A stretch of DNA of 64,000 nt from Tritrichomonas musculus (lineage: Eukaryota > Parabasalia > Tritrichomonadida > Tritrichomonadidae). Shown one piece after another: positions 1-10,572 of this stretch. The stretch is taken from the NCBI GenBank assembly GCA_039105265.1, contig JAPFFF010000006.1:5952001-6016000 (forward strand). The letters are read 5' to 3'. The notes under the pieces were generated by a model. That model saw only the letters and a list, made by a program, of their open reading frames with translations. It was not told where the DNA came from and made no database searches. The translations under genes were made by a program, and so were the position numbers. Position 1 is the first letter of the stretch; every line of letters starts with the position of its first letter.

Positions 1-1201
1 AATCACAATTTTAAAACTTCATAAAAACATTGAAAATTATGTAATTTCATTAAACATGAAAAATATTGAAACTTCATTAGAAAGTCGAAAATTTAAACTT
101 CATCAAAACAATTATTTATTTTAAATTTCATTATCAAAGCAATTTGGAATTATGTTAATAATGAAAAATTGAAATTTCTATATTCAAATAATAAAATATA
201 AATATCATAAAAATCGAATAAATTGAATTTCATTAGAAAAATGATTGCAAATTTTATAACAAAAATTGATATATAATTTTATAAAATATTGATAATTAGA
301 ATTATATTAAACATATTAATAAAAATTTTATAAAAAAGTTGAAAATTGAAATGAAATGAAAAATATGATATAAAAAACTCCATTAAAAATAGAAGTATTT
401 AAACTGAATTCAATAATGACAATTTGTAATTATATTAAAAGCATTGTTTTATAGAATTTTATAAAATAAATCAATTAAGAACTTGATGAAAATACTTGAT
501 TTAGAATGTTATAAGAATATTGCAAAATTGAAACGAGATTAAAAATACAATATTAAAACGAAATAAAAATTTATTTTTTTTGAAAACGCTAAAAAAACAA
601 TTAAATATGGAATTTGATGAAAGTATTAAACTTTGAAATGCTATAAAAAAAATAATATTTAAAATTATATCAAATGTTGAAAATTGAAATATCATTCAAA
701 TTTGTGATTTTATAAAATTTCATTTAAACTGGAAATTATTTAATTTCATTAATCAAAACAATAAATAAAATTTCATAAATGACTAATTACTAATTTCATT
801 AGAAATAAAAAGTTATTAAATTTCATTAAAAGTACAAAAATTCAAATGATATTAAAAATATACAAATTGAAATTTCATTTAAAAAGATGATAGTAGAATT
901 ACATGAAATTTCAAATTTTAGAATTTCATTCAAATAGAATAAAAAGAAATTTCATTAATTACAAATAAAGTTGGAATTTGATAAAATTATTGTATTTTTA
1001 ATTTTATGAAAATCAGTTGATTTCAAACACTATTCAAATAATTCAATTTTGAATTTTATTGAAATTTTGAATTTGTAATTTGATAAAATAAGGAAGCTTG
1101 GAACGTAATTAAAATATAATTAATTGTAATGGTATAAGAAACATCTTTTTTTTTGAATTATATAAAAACAAATTTATATTTAAAATTACATTAAAAAAAA
1201 A
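1..1201. repeat. Degenerate ~26-bp minisatellite, AT-rich
   Basis: The stretch can be laid out as several dozen imperfect units of about 24-30 bases whose core is AATTTCATTAAAA preceded by TTGA or TTTA. Units such as those near 30, 70, 105, 220, 740, 800 and 925 are clear; others have drifted (TTTTATAAAA, TTACATGAA). No long open frame crosses it. The same unit resumes at about 1311-1560 after a short ankyrin-coding remnant, so this is one array that has invaded or grown into the end of the neighbouring ankyrin gene. The left edge lies outside the window. Confidence 0.65.
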
Positions 1202-1308
1202 TTCAATAAAATTGCTTCGCAATTAATATCAACATCTTGTTTTGATAACAAAATTTTTATTATTTCCAAATTACCTTTTTCTACGGCAATATGCAATGCT
1301 GTCTTATT
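1202..1308 (-). pseudogene. Stranded ankyrin-repeat fragment
   Basis: Read on the minus strand, this segment encodes about 34 residues of a clean ankyrin repeat (NKTALHIAVEKGNLEIIKIL, then a loop ending DVDIN). It has no start or stop of its own and sits between two blocks of the 26-bp minisatellite. It is in the orientation and order expected for the C-terminal continuation of the truncated ankyrin gene immediately to the right, so it is best read as the cut-off 3' part of that gene. It could instead be a fragment of another ankyrin paralogue. Confidence 0.7.
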
Positions 1309-1310
1309 AA

Positions 1311-1575
1311 ATTAAAAATTCAAATTTCATAAAAATTTGCTCTGTAATTTCATTAGAAAAATAGAAAAAAAATTTTATTTAAAATTGAAAAATATAAAAT
1401 TATGTCAAAAAATAAACAATTGAAATATCATTAAATATAAATCTCTTTGAAATGTTATTTAATCAATGCATTTAGAAACTACATTAGAAATAATATATTC
1501 TCAAACAAAATTAATAAAAAAAATATTTAGAAATTTCATTCAAAATTAGTTTGAATTGCATTTAAAAAAAAATTA
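1311..1575. repeat. Second block of the 26-bp minisatellite, overlapping a gene end
   Basis: Units of the AATTTCATTA type (about 1323, 1347, 1425, 1460, 1530) continue here. The block runs into the last codons of the ankyrin gene, whose final residues (after about residue 360) no longer look like an ankyrin repeat, which suggests that repeat sequence supplies the present stop codon. Confidence 0.55.
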
Positions 1576-2669
1576 ATTTTCAAAATTTTTTTATAATTAA
1601 AGTCAATATTTTGATTATCTAAAAGAAGTTCGACAAAATAAGTATAATCATATTTACAAAAAGTTCTGAAAAGATCTGATTGCAAGTCCTTCTTTTCAGG
1701 ATCACTAAACAAATTGAGAAGTTTATTTTTCCCATGACTTAAAATTAACTCAAAATCGATAAAATTGTAGTATTTCAAACAATGATTGATTAATTCAATA
1801 TCATTACCACCATCATAATTATTTTTGATATAATCAGAGCATAAATTACGATGATGACATTTCATTGCCTCCAAATATTTCTCTTTTTCATTCAATTCAA
1901 TTTTCTGATCATTCAAAATTTGAATAGTTTTTGAATCGTTACTATGAATTGCATACAAAAACAATGATGAAGATGATGATATTAAATCAGTATCAAGGAA
2001 TTCAGATGATCCAAAGAATGCTGAATATTCGAGATAAGTTGGTTCTTTTTTAAGTAAAAATGAATTCGTTTCAAAATGTGATTTTTCAACGGCTGAATTG
2101 AATTTTTCTTTGTTTATTGGTTCGGCTGTTTTTTGGTTCTTTCTTATCATTTCACATAACTCGGTGTCATTTTCACCAATTTTCCTTTTTTGTTCAAATA
2201 CTTTCAAATCTTTTTTCGACGGTTTTTTATCTTTGAATGAGTCAAATTCAATTGAAAAATATTGTGTGTAGCCGCGGTCATTATATTTATCGCTAGATAG
2301 AATTGGACAAAGCCATGAATCAGGAGTTATAATCTTCTCCTTAAACAGAAAGAGAAGGATGAGTTTGTTGCCTTTGAAAATGTTGAAAATTTCACTTTTT
2401 GTGAACATTTTCATTTCCTTTGAAAATGATTTGAGAAGTTGTTCAATGCGGCTGATAAAGTCATTAGAACGATGGTGATTGCTTGATATTTTCGAAATAA
2501 TATGAAGCATTGTTCTAATTTCGTGTTTTTGATTTTTGATTTTAATATCATTTAGATATTTCTGCAAGTTTTTGAAAGGCATCTTTCCAGAGTCCCCTTC
2601 TTCAAAAAACTCGAGAAGATTACATTGTATTTCCTTCATTTTATTTGCATAATTTTTTATTGCATCCAT
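1536..2669 (-). CDS. Ankyrin-repeat protein with DUF3447-type N-terminus, 3' truncated
   Basis: The 377-residue product has the layout of the large trichomonad ankyrin family. A helical N-terminal region (about 1-150) includes the recurrent motif order ISKISSNHHRS, SEIFNIFKGNK and SSDKYNDRGYTQYF. Next comes a segment ending TNSFLLKKEPTYLEYSAFFGS (about 200-220), then the first ankyrin-like helices (DLISSSSSLFLYAIHSNDSKTI; later CLKYYNFIDFELILSHGK and KYDYTYFVELLLDNQNIDFN). Family members normally continue with many more repeats. Here the frame runs into the 26-bp minisatellite and stops, while a lone ankyrin repeat lies 230 bases further on. The gene is therefore probably a decayed or shortened copy. 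It is divergently arranged with the ankyrin gene at 2809, sharing a 139-base intergenic region. The molecular role of the family is unknown; ankyrin repeats bind proteins. Confidence 0.8.
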   Translation of the reverse strand: MDAIKNYANKMKEIQCNLLEFFEEGDSGKMPFKNLQKYLNDIKIKNQKHEIRTMLHIISKISSNHHRSNDFISRIEQLLKSFSKEMKMFTKSEIFNIFKGNKLILLFLFKEKIITPDSWLCPILSSDKYNDRGYTQYFSIEFDSFKDKKPSKKDLKVFEQKRKIGENDTELCEMIRKNQKTAEPINKEKFNSAVEKSHFETNSFLLKKEPTYLEYSAFFGSSEFLDTDLISSSSSLFLYAIHSNDSKTIQILNDQKIELNEKEKYLEAMKCHHRNLCSDYIKNNYDGGNDIELINHCLKYYNFIDFELILSHGKNKLLNLFSDPEKKDLQSDLFRTFCKYDYTYFVELLLDNQNIDFNYKKILKINFFLNAIQTNFE

Positions 2670-2808
2670 TTTTTTAATTCTTTTGTAAAATTATAAAATT
2701 GAAAGCAAATTCAAAAATTCTATTAAAAAAAATTATATATTGAGAGAAATACGTTTTTTTTATTTATTCAATTATGAATGATCATTTTACATTTATTTTT
2801 TATATTAT

Positions 2809-5800
2809 ATGCTTCCACCTCAACAAGCACAATTTTGTCTAACATTTTCTGAGATAGACAATTCTTTTCATTTAAATAATCCACCACAAAAGTCGAAATT
2901 TCTTTATTTGTTAAATCTTTCATTTGATTTGTTTCAATATATACCAAGACTATTCACAATTACCACAAATAACGGATCATATAAGTTTAATACCGAAATT
3001 CTACTAGATACAAGTACAACCATATCTAATCATCTTGCCTTAAATCCAGATCAATTTCAATATCATCTAGATATTAATGATGAAGAAAATATTATGAACA
3101 AATTCGAGCAACTTTATATTGGTAAACCTGTACTATTTAATAACAGTGAAATCCCACTGGTATCTACCATTATTCAAAAATTAGATATATCAAATATTCC
3201 AGATTTCCTGAAGCCAAACCAAATAAGGCAGTTTTACGGAAGATATCACTCGGCTGGACGGAAAAGCAACGGTGTCCAATTGAACAAGCTCTCATTTGAA
3301 GTTTTTCTTCAAAAAAAAGTTCCGAAAAGTTTTATTATCATCACAAACAACAAAGAATACCACTGCAACACTTTTGGCGTCTATTCGTCGCGAGTTATTC
3401 GCAATGCACTTCAAGCAGAACCATCCACAAATCAATACGTGTATGATTTTGACAATGAATTCAATGAATTTGATTCAATTTTCAACTTTTTCAATTTCGA
3501 GATGATTCAGATCACTTCGAGCAACATGAACTCACTCAAGAAAATAGCAGAAGACCTAGAAATAGAATGCATTTGTGATGAAATCAACGATTTCATCGAA
3601 TCATACGAGAAGTCAGCGAAAGTCATTGAAGAAAAGCACGAAATAATCGACGAAATCAACGAAATTTTCAAAGCTTTGTATGACATCAAAAATCTGACGG
3701 TTAAAACGGTTAGTGAAGTGATCAATAAGTCAGTTTTTTCGCACGGAGAAGAGAACGTCCAGGAGCTGGCAGCGTTCTTATTGCAGGTTGTTCGTTCTGA
3801 TTTTTCGTTGCATTTTGAAATTTTGAAGCTTCTTTTTTATTTGAAAGAAAATGCAGACGATCAAAATGAATTGAATTTATTATTTCCATTTTTTGTTAAG
3901 GAGTTGATGCTCTCTTTTACCGACAGTAGATTTCAGTGCTCGTTTGTTTATCTGATGCATAAAAGAGGCGTCATTTCAAAGGAAGAAATTGTTGACAGAA
4001 TTTTTTCATCTGACAATCTTTTGAGTGAGAAAATGTTCCGTTATGGAACCATTGATGACCATGACAAGCAGATACACAACAATGTAGTTGTCTGGTTCTT
4101 TCCTGAGTTGCTAGAAAGCAAAAAGGTTCAAAAAAACAAAATTTTCACAAATTTGAATAACGAAGAACTTTTCTTTGTCAATTTTTACTATCCAAACAAC
4201 ATTGACGGTTATAAACGTATACGTGACCGTTATGAGCCTGATGATGAAATCACTCTCGCCTTGATTAAGGATGATGTTGACACGTTCCAGTCGATTCTCA
4301 ATCAGAAAAAGATCAATGTTAATGAAAAAGTTCCATTCAATATTTTTGAATCATTTGTCAATTTTGAGAACTCGACCTACTTGAATTACGCAGCTTCTTA
4401 CGGCTCAATTAAGTGCTTCAAGTACCTCCTATTAAATCACGCAGATATTGATCAATCAACGCTTCCTTGCGCTGTTTGTGGTGGCAATTCTGAAATCATT
4501 CGAATAATCGACCAAAGTGACAGTAAAAGTGACATATTAATTGATAACGAAGATGAAGAAAGACTCGCTTTTGGCGGTTCTTTGATTCAAGCTGCAAATT
4601 TTGCCATAATGAAGCATCGTGATGATCTTTTTGATTGGATTCTTGAGCAGAAATTGACAAGTCAAGGCGTGACTGGTAACTCTTTGAGTCATCTTGCTAC
4701 GATTTCGGTTGAGAATGGAAACATTCATTCACTTATTGAATGCATCGACACTGGCCTTGATTTGAGCTCTTTTTCGAGAGATTTTTGTGAGAAAATCATT
4801 CAAAATTCGTCTGAGAAAGGATTCGCAAGACTCACTGAATTTTTGTTTTCTTTGATGAAGAACAAAATTAAACAATTGGAAGAGTGTGATCATGAGCATT
4901 TTCTTGCAAGAAAGCTTGACTGTTCCGTATCGTTTGGCAATCTTTCAATTTTCAAATTATTTTTGTCATTTTCAAAGAAAAAGCAAAGTGATTTTGAAAA
5001 ACCGTTTTTAGTCTCAATTGAGCGTGATTATATGAGCATTGTCAAGTATATTGTTGAGACACTTTTTAAGGATTCAATATATCTGTCACGTGGTGGAATT
5101 TTGAGAGCGTTAGGTCAATCAATTAAGAAGAATTCAACCGATCTTTTCACTTATTTCATCACTCAATTCAATTTGGATAATCTTATGAAAAAGTTCGAGA
5201 TATCAACCGTCGACTTTTATAACTTCGTGCTCGATGGTTCGAGCTCTGGTAATTATGAGGCAGTTAAAGTGATAACCGATCTGATTCTTCAGAAAAACTC
5301 GAAAATTGACTTCACTGAACCATTCATTCGAGCCTGTTTTTCAAAGTCCTTTGAAATTTGCCACTTTTTTGTTGAAAAGAAAGTTTTTCTGAACTTCATT
5401 CATCTTTGCAAAGAAGCATCAAGAGTAACCGTTTGTGATGAGAAAACATTCGATCTTCTGTTCAACATCTGCGACTCTGAGATGAAGGAAATGTTTCTCG
5501 GCTGTTTTTTCTATGAAGCAATCAAAAACAAAAACAAAAGTCTCATTGATTTCATGCTGAAAAAGGATGTCTCTTATGATTGTGCCTTGTTTGAAGCAGT
5601 TCAAACGCACGACATTGACATTGTCAACATGATTCTAGAAAATGACAGTAAACCGTCATTTGTCAATAGAATTTGCAAGAATGGAACTGCCTTGAATATC
5701 GCCGTTTGCATCAACGACATTCAAATTGTAAGGCGCCTTCTTTCAGTGCCTGGAATCAATCCGAGCTTGTATGAGTTAAATGGATTCACACCGCTCATAT

Positions 5801-7602
5801 CTGCTGTTAATTGCTCATCTGATATTGAAATTTTGAATGAGCTGCTTCAATTCTATGGCGACGACATTCAATTTCAAAGTTGGCAGATTTACAAAGCATT
5901 GAAAATAATTATTAAGAAATATTTGTCTGTAATTGACCATAGAAGTGGCGGTTTCGGTTATGACAGTTACAAGAAAAAGGAACAGAATCAACCACGAGAT
6001 AAATTCTTCGATATAATTAACCGCCTGCTCCAATTGAAAACGGTTAATTTTAACCATCCAATCAACCAAAACACGCTCCTCACTTTTGCGTGCGAAATCA
6101 ACGAAAATGAGCTCGTTCAAATGATCCTGAAATACGATAAAATTGACGTCAATTCGTATGAGTTAGATTACGGCAACACTCCACTCATGATCGCAGTTGA
6201 GAACAATAATATAGAGCTCATTGAATTGTTGATCGGCATCCCTCAAACTGACATCAATAAGAGGAACTTTTTGCAGCAGACGCCACTCACAATTGCCGTC
6301 AAGAAAAAAAGGGAAAAAGTCGTCCCTCTCTTGGTCGATAATGAAAGATTCGACCCAGTTGAGAGCCGCCTCAATTACGCCTTCTTTGAATCATCTGGCC
6401 AAATAAGTTCTCAATTAATTTCTGTTGAAGGGCTTGATGTCAATTACAAGCTTGAAGGAGCCGTTGAGAAGTACCAAGAAATCAATTCAAGCAATGACGG
6501 TTATTACGGTTATTACCTATCAAAATATCAAACAAAAAGGCCTATTGAAAAAGTTTCAGTTTTTGAGACAACTCTCATACATGCTGTTTCAGCAAACGAC
6601 GTTGAAATGGTCGATATGATCATCAACCATTCATCGTTTGATCCTGTCAAATCACAACTGAAAACGGCCATTTTCATCTCAGCTCAAAAGAACTTAGGTG
6701 AGATATTCAAAAAGTTGCTAAAATTGATAGATGATGATGTGAACGTTATTTGTCAAAACGGCCAGTCACTTCTGATAACGGCTGTCAGAAGCGAGAGCCA
6801 AGAAATAGTAACAAGGATTGTAAACCATTCAAATTTCAATCCATTGAAAAGTGAACTTTTTCAGGCGTTTTTGATCGCTTCTTATATTGATGAGGAGACA
6901 GAGGTCGCAGAGAGCTCTGAAGCCATGATAAATATCATGAACATTCTCTGCAAATACGACAGCGAAAATGGCAAATTGATTCGATTTGACAATCTCCTTC
7001 CGAATGGGAAATCGTATTTCACATCGATAGATCGAAATTTAAAAAACCTCCAAGAATTGGTTGCATTCTTCTTGGACCACAACGTAGATGTCAACACGCC
7101 AGATACCAACGGAGTTTACCCGCTAGAATACGCTATTGGCATCAATTCTCTCAATTTTGTAAAAACTTTGATAAAATCGCGAAAAGTTGACTTTTCAAAG
7201 CGGTTAAATCAGAAGTCCTCGAATTTTATGGGCGGAAACAATCAGACTTATCTTCATCTTGCTGCGATATGCAAGGACACCAACATTTTGTCTGAACTTC
7301 TGAAATTGAATTTGATTGGTATTAATTCAATTGACGATTTGGGAGAAACACCTTTGATGGAGGCCTGCAAATACAACAGAATAGGAAATATTAGAGAGTT
7401 GTTCTTTATGGACGACCTCGACTATCTTTACTGTAATTACGAAGGCGAAGATGCAATAAAAATTGCTAAGAAATGCTCAAACAGCTTCTTTTTTGGAAAA
7501 AGAAGCTGTAATAGAGAAGACGAACAAATTAGAACAAAGGATGAATACTTGGATAGATTGATTTCTATTATTAATGAAACAATCTCTAATCTTGGGGAAT
7601 GA
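2809..7602 (+). CDS. Large ankyrin-repeat protein with BTB-like N-terminal segments
   Basis: The 1,597-residue product has no signal peptide or membrane segment. Two N-terminal segments (about 48-110 and 170-240) share a pattern of a beta hairpin with ITTNN or ITNNKEYHCN followed by a helix (YSSRVIRNAL), resembling the diverged BTB-like folds that precede ankyrin repeats in trichomonad proteins. A helical region (about 250-500) follows. Ankyrin repeats start at about 520 (YLNYAASYGSIKCFKYLLLN) and run to near the end. The best repeats are NGFTPLISAV (~990), GNTPLMIAVENNNIELIELL (~1120), QTPLTIAV, NGVYPLEYAI (~1434) and GETPLMEAC (~1513). The repeats are probably protein-binding; the partner is unknown. 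A TCATTTT initiator-like motif at 2782 lies 27 bases before the chosen ATG. The reading frame is intact, unlike its divergent neighbour. A MULE begins only 84 bases after the stop codon. Confidence 0.88.
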   Translation: MLPPQQAQFCLTFSEIDNSFHLNNPPQKSKFLYLLNLSFDLFQYIPRLFTITTNNGSYKFNTEILLDTSTTISNHLALNPDQFQYHLDINDEENIMNKFEQLYIGKPVLFNNSEIPLVSTIIQKLDISNIPDFLKPNQIRQFYGRYHSAGRKSNGVQLNKLSFEVFLQKKVPKSFIIITNNKEYHCNTFGVYSSRVIRNALQAEPSTNQYVYDFDNEFNEFDSIFNFFNFEMIQITSSNMNSLKKIAEDLEIECICDEINDFIESYEKSAKVIEEKHEIIDEINEIFKALYDIKNLTVKTVSEVINKSVFSHGEENVQELAAFLLQVVRSDFSLHFEILKLLFYLKENADDQNELNLLFPFFVKELMLSFTDSRFQCSFVYLMHKRGVISKEEIVDRIFSSDNLLSEKMFRYGTIDDHDKQIHNNVVVWFFPELLESKKVQKNKIFTNLNNEELFFVNFYYPNNIDGYKRIRDRYEPDDEITLALIKDDVDTFQSILNQKKINVNEKVPFNIFESFVNFENSTYLNYAASYGSIKCFKYLLLNHADIDQSTLPCAVCGGNSEIIRIIDQSDSKSDILIDNEDEERLAFGGSLIQAANFAIMKHRDDLFDWILEQKLTSQGVTGNSLSHLATISVENGNIHSLIECIDTGLDLSSFSRDFCEKIIQNSSEKGFARLTEFLFSLMKNKIKQLEECDHEHFLARKLDCSVSFGNLSIFKLFLSFSKKKQSDFEKPFLVSIERDYMSIVKYIVETLFKDSIYLSRGGILRALGQSIKKNSTDLFTYFITQFNLDNLMKKFEISTVDFYNFVLDGSSSGNYEAVKVITDLILQKNSKIDFTEPFIRACFSKSFEICHFFVEKKVFLNFIHLCKEASRVTVCDEKTFDLLFNICDSEMKEMFLGCFFYEAIKNKNKSLIDFMLKKDVSYDCALFEAVQTHDIDIVNMILENDSKPSFVNRICKNGTALNIAVCINDIQIVRRLLSVPGINPSLYELNGFTPLISAVNCSSDIEILNELLQFYGDDIQFQSWQIYKALKIIIKKYLSVIDHRSGGFGYDSYKKKEQNQPRDKFFDIINRLLQLKTVNFNHPINQNTLLTFACEINENELVQMILKYDKIDVNSYELDYGNTPLMIAVENNNIELIELLIGIPQTDINKRNFLQQTPLTIAVKKKREKVVPLLVDNERFDPVESRLNYAFFESSGQISSQLISVEGLDVNYKLEGAVEKYQEINSSNDGYYGYYLSKYQTKRPIEKVSVFETTLIHAVSANDVEMVDMIINHSSFDPVKSQLKTAIFISAQKNLGEIFKKLLKLIDDDVNVICQNGQSLLITAVRSESQEIVTRIVNHSNFNPLKSELFQAFLIASYIDEETEVAESSEAMINIMNILCKYDSENGKLIRFDNLLPNGKSYFTSIDRNLKNLQELVAFFLDHNVDVNTPDTNGVYPLEYAIGINSLNFVKTLIKSRKVDFSKRLNQKSSNFMGGNNQTYLHLAAICKDTNILSELLKLNLIGINSIDDLGETPLMEACKYNRIGNIRELFFMDDLDYLYCNYEGEDAIKIAKKCSNSFFFGKRSCNREDEQIRTKDEYLDRLISIINETISNLGE

Positions 7603-7677
7603 TTATTATTATTTTATGTAAAAAATATTTTTTTCCCTAATCTATATGCAATTTATTTAATATTGTCATTAAAAATG

Positions 7678-7686
7678 ATAATTTTA
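7678..7686. repeat. Left 9-bp target-site duplication of the MULE
   Basis: ATAATTTTA immediately precedes the left terminus (GGCGTAAGGAAAAG) and is found again at 13444-13452 immediately after the right terminus. Duplications of 9-11 bp are typical of Mutator-like elements. Confidence 0.8.
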
Positions 7687-8208
7687 GGCGTAAGGAAAAG
7701 TCATTCAAAATTCTAATTTTTTTTTTTTTTTTTGAGGGAAAAACGATCATAAAACACGATAATTTTTTCAAAGGAAATTCAAAAAGTTTAACTTTTTTTT
7801 ATTAGTTTTTTTTGCAAAAGCTTCATAATGATTCTAGGAAATATTGCTTCATTTGTTGGCTCAATTCCAACGCCCTGATACTTTTAGCAGACGGTAAATA
7901 AAAATAGAAACTTTTATATCTTTTTCATTTGCTTTTTTCTTAAGAAGCTTGATAATGATTTAAGATACACTTGTTTCTTTTGTTGGCTCGACTCCAACGC
8001 CCTGATGCTTTTAGTGGATGGTCAAAAAAACCGAAGCTCTTGTATCTTTCTCAACTAACACATTTTTGAAGAAGCTTTTTAAAGATTCAACATATACTTT
8101 CATCTTTATTTATATCGACTCCAGCAACTCCCCGATGCTTTTTAACAGAAAGACAAACGAAGCTAAGCTCTTGTATCTTTCTCAACTAACACTTTTTTGA
8201 AAAAGCTT
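7687..8208 (+). repeat. Left TIR of the MULE, built of ~127-bp tandem units
   Basis: Inverted copy of 12342-12857 plus 13435-13443. Inside the TIR a ~127-bp unit is repeated: the signature GGCTC(G/A)A(C/T)TCCAACGCC occurs at about 7858 and 7985, and a diverged form (TCGACTCCAGCAACTCC) at 8115. Each is followed by GATRCTTTTWRCAG and later an AAGCTT box. The 60-codon frame at 8018-8200 is identical to one at 12350-12532 only because both lie in the TIR, so it is not evidence of a gene. Confidence 0.85.
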
Positions 8209-8837
8209 GAAAAAAATCCTATCTCATTTTAATTTAATTATCCCATAAAAATGATCTCAAATATTTATATATATAATATAATCAGTAGAAACCATATCAA
8301 GAAAGATATATTTCTTATCAACTGATTATTTTTTTTATTTAAATGAAAGTTTTTTTATGATTATTTCTGATTGATATTAATTAAAATGAAACTTTTTTTA
8401 TTCGTTGAGTAAAAAATATTATAAAGTAAATGAAATTCATTACGTGCAAATATCATTGATAAATCAATAAAAAATAATAAAAAATATATTATAATAGGTC
8501 CTGTAAAATTGTTCAAAATAAATAAGAATAACCTTTTATAGATATTTACAGGATTAGTAATAAGCAATGATCAAAATCACTTTAGTTTAAAAAGAAAACG
8601 TATATTTTTGATGTATTAAAAAAGTAAACAGACCTATTGAAATTTAAAAAGAGTTATCTCACCTGCGTATAGAGATAATGAAAAATCAAATGATAGAATT
8701 TAATTAATTTATTAAATATAATATAATATAATATTATTAATATTTACTCTTTTTTAAAATAAATCAAATGAACCAGATATCATTCATAATATGATCTGCA
8801 TCAATCCAACATTGGATTTTAAATTCAGCTAACTTTG
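8209..8837. other. Noncoding interior of the MULE
   Basis: AT-rich sequence between the left TIR and the transposase remnant. No recognisable coding similarity on either strand; it contains a run of TAATA at about 8717-8740. Confidence 0.5.
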
Positions 8838-10560
8838 TTACAATGTTAGGTATTTCATCCTCTTTTGTACAGCCATTCCCATCTTGTAATATTTTTTCAC
8901 TATTGAAACAAATTTAACTGAAATATCTATATCAGAATTATCGTTACATATAGAATATACTCGGTCACCAATGTCTTCATATATAAAAATTAACTCATTA
9001 ACCGTCTCATAATATCGTGTTTTACACAATAATTCTATGTGATTTTTTTCAATTTTTCGTCCAGAAGCACAAATCATTGTTATTGACCTTTGCTTTTGGT
9101 GTATATTTGGTTTTTCCCTATTTTTTGATTTCAATAGGCTTAGTTTCTTCTATATGAAATATGTTCACATCACAAATTTCGTTAAATTCAAGGGGACTTG
9201 GTAATTCATAAGAAAAAACTGAAAACAAATATTCTACAAACATTATTGTCGTTTTTTATCCAGATGAATGTTTTTGTTTGAATTATAGTATTCAATGATT
9301 TCATCACATTTTGTTTCAATTTCTTTGTCAATATACTTTCGTGAAAAAATTGTTTTCATTTGTAAAAAATTAATTATAAAGCATTCAATTTTAATATGAT
9401 TTATTTTCTTGAATTCACTATATTCCCGATTTAAATAAATGGATTTTATTAATTTATGATAACAAGGAAAAGAAACTCCATATAATGATTTATTAAATGC
9501 TTCATTTTCACATTTGCAATCTTTGGTGATATGATTATGAATATCAGACTCTTTTGAATTTGTTAAATAGTCAATTATTTTTCAATTTTGAATAATGCTT
9601 TGAAAAATTTGATATATTGGCTTTTCGATTTTGAATATTAATTAAAATATTGCTAATCGTGGCTGAAAGCCCCGTGGAAAAATTGGCTGCTCCTAGGCGC
9701 TCCATGGATTCATTTATGTTTCCATGGGCGCCTTCTGCATGGTTGGAGCAGCGTCCCATATGATATTCTAGTCTGATCCATTGAGCCCATTTAAAAAAAT
9801 TATAATTGGGCTTTATACCTGAAATCATTATAAAGGCCGAAAAAGAAAATAAAAGAAAAATGTAATCGGCCTTTATTCCTGAAATCATTATTCTTAGATT
9901 TTTTATTTTCTTTTTCGTTTTTTCGTCGTTTCTATTGAATTTTTCTTTTAATTGTTCATACATTTTCAATTCAACAGAAATTTCTGAGCACAATTGAAAA
10001 TATCCGGTTTCATTTTTTGTTTTGAGCAGTCTTGTTACCATAATTCCAAATGGGTATTTCGCCCCAAACTTTTCGATTAAGTGTCTATGGCACACAAAAC
10101 GTCCCATGTTGAAAATTTTGCAAAATCGTTTAATTGATGCACCCATATCAGCAAGAACTATTCGTCCCTTAAATAAATTTTCTTTTGATTTAAAAAATTT
10201 TAGACAATCAAAAAAATGTTGAACAACTAAAAACTTTCTTCAGGAAATATAGTCAGGGCGAATGGAATTGACTGATTGAAATAAATTCCGTGCCAGAGGC
10301 AGAAAGAATAATCAGGAAACGCTCGAAAGGAACCATCAATTTGAATGTAATGAATTCTGTCAATTATTTCCTCAGCCCATGGTAATATCCATTTTTATTT
10401 TAAAATTCATTGACAGAATTCATTACATTTTTATTTTAAAATTCATAACCGCCATAACCGTTTTGTGTATACGAAATAAAACTTTTCCTGGCACTTTTTT
10501 CAACATTTTTATTATATCATCTGCCTTACCAAATTTTGATTTATATCTTTGGGGTCTCCT
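8838..10560 (-). pseudogene. MULE transposase, frameshifted
   Basis: Reading leftward, consecutive pieces in different frames form one transposase. At about 10560-10440 there is a basic N-terminal piece (TRRPQRYKSKFGKADDIIKM). At 10385-10230 is the first catalytic aspartate region (YIQIDGSFRAFPDYSFCLWH). At 10220-9571 the second aspartate region (GRIVLADMGASIKRFCK, then FVCHRHLIEKFG) runs on to a conserved MGRCSNHAEGAHGNINES block. At 9570-9243 a SWIM zinc finger CxC(n)CxH appears (CKCENEAFNKSLYGVSFPCYH). A tail follows at 9240-8838. Breaks are visible near 10430 (stop beside a small inverted duplication), near 10235 and near 9575, and again around 9240 and 9135. The longest intact piece is 191 residues (9571-10146). 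Mutator-family transposases are RNase-H-fold DDE enzymes that cut at the TIRs; this copy should be inactive. Assignment rests on motif order and context, not on a database search. Confidence 0.78.
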
Positions 10561-10572
10561 AGTCTGAAAATT

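Noticed and set aside
8018-8200. 60-residue open frame, identical to one at 12350-12532
   Set aside because: Both lie in the inverted terminal repeats of the MULE; identity comes from the DNA repeat and not from protein conservation.
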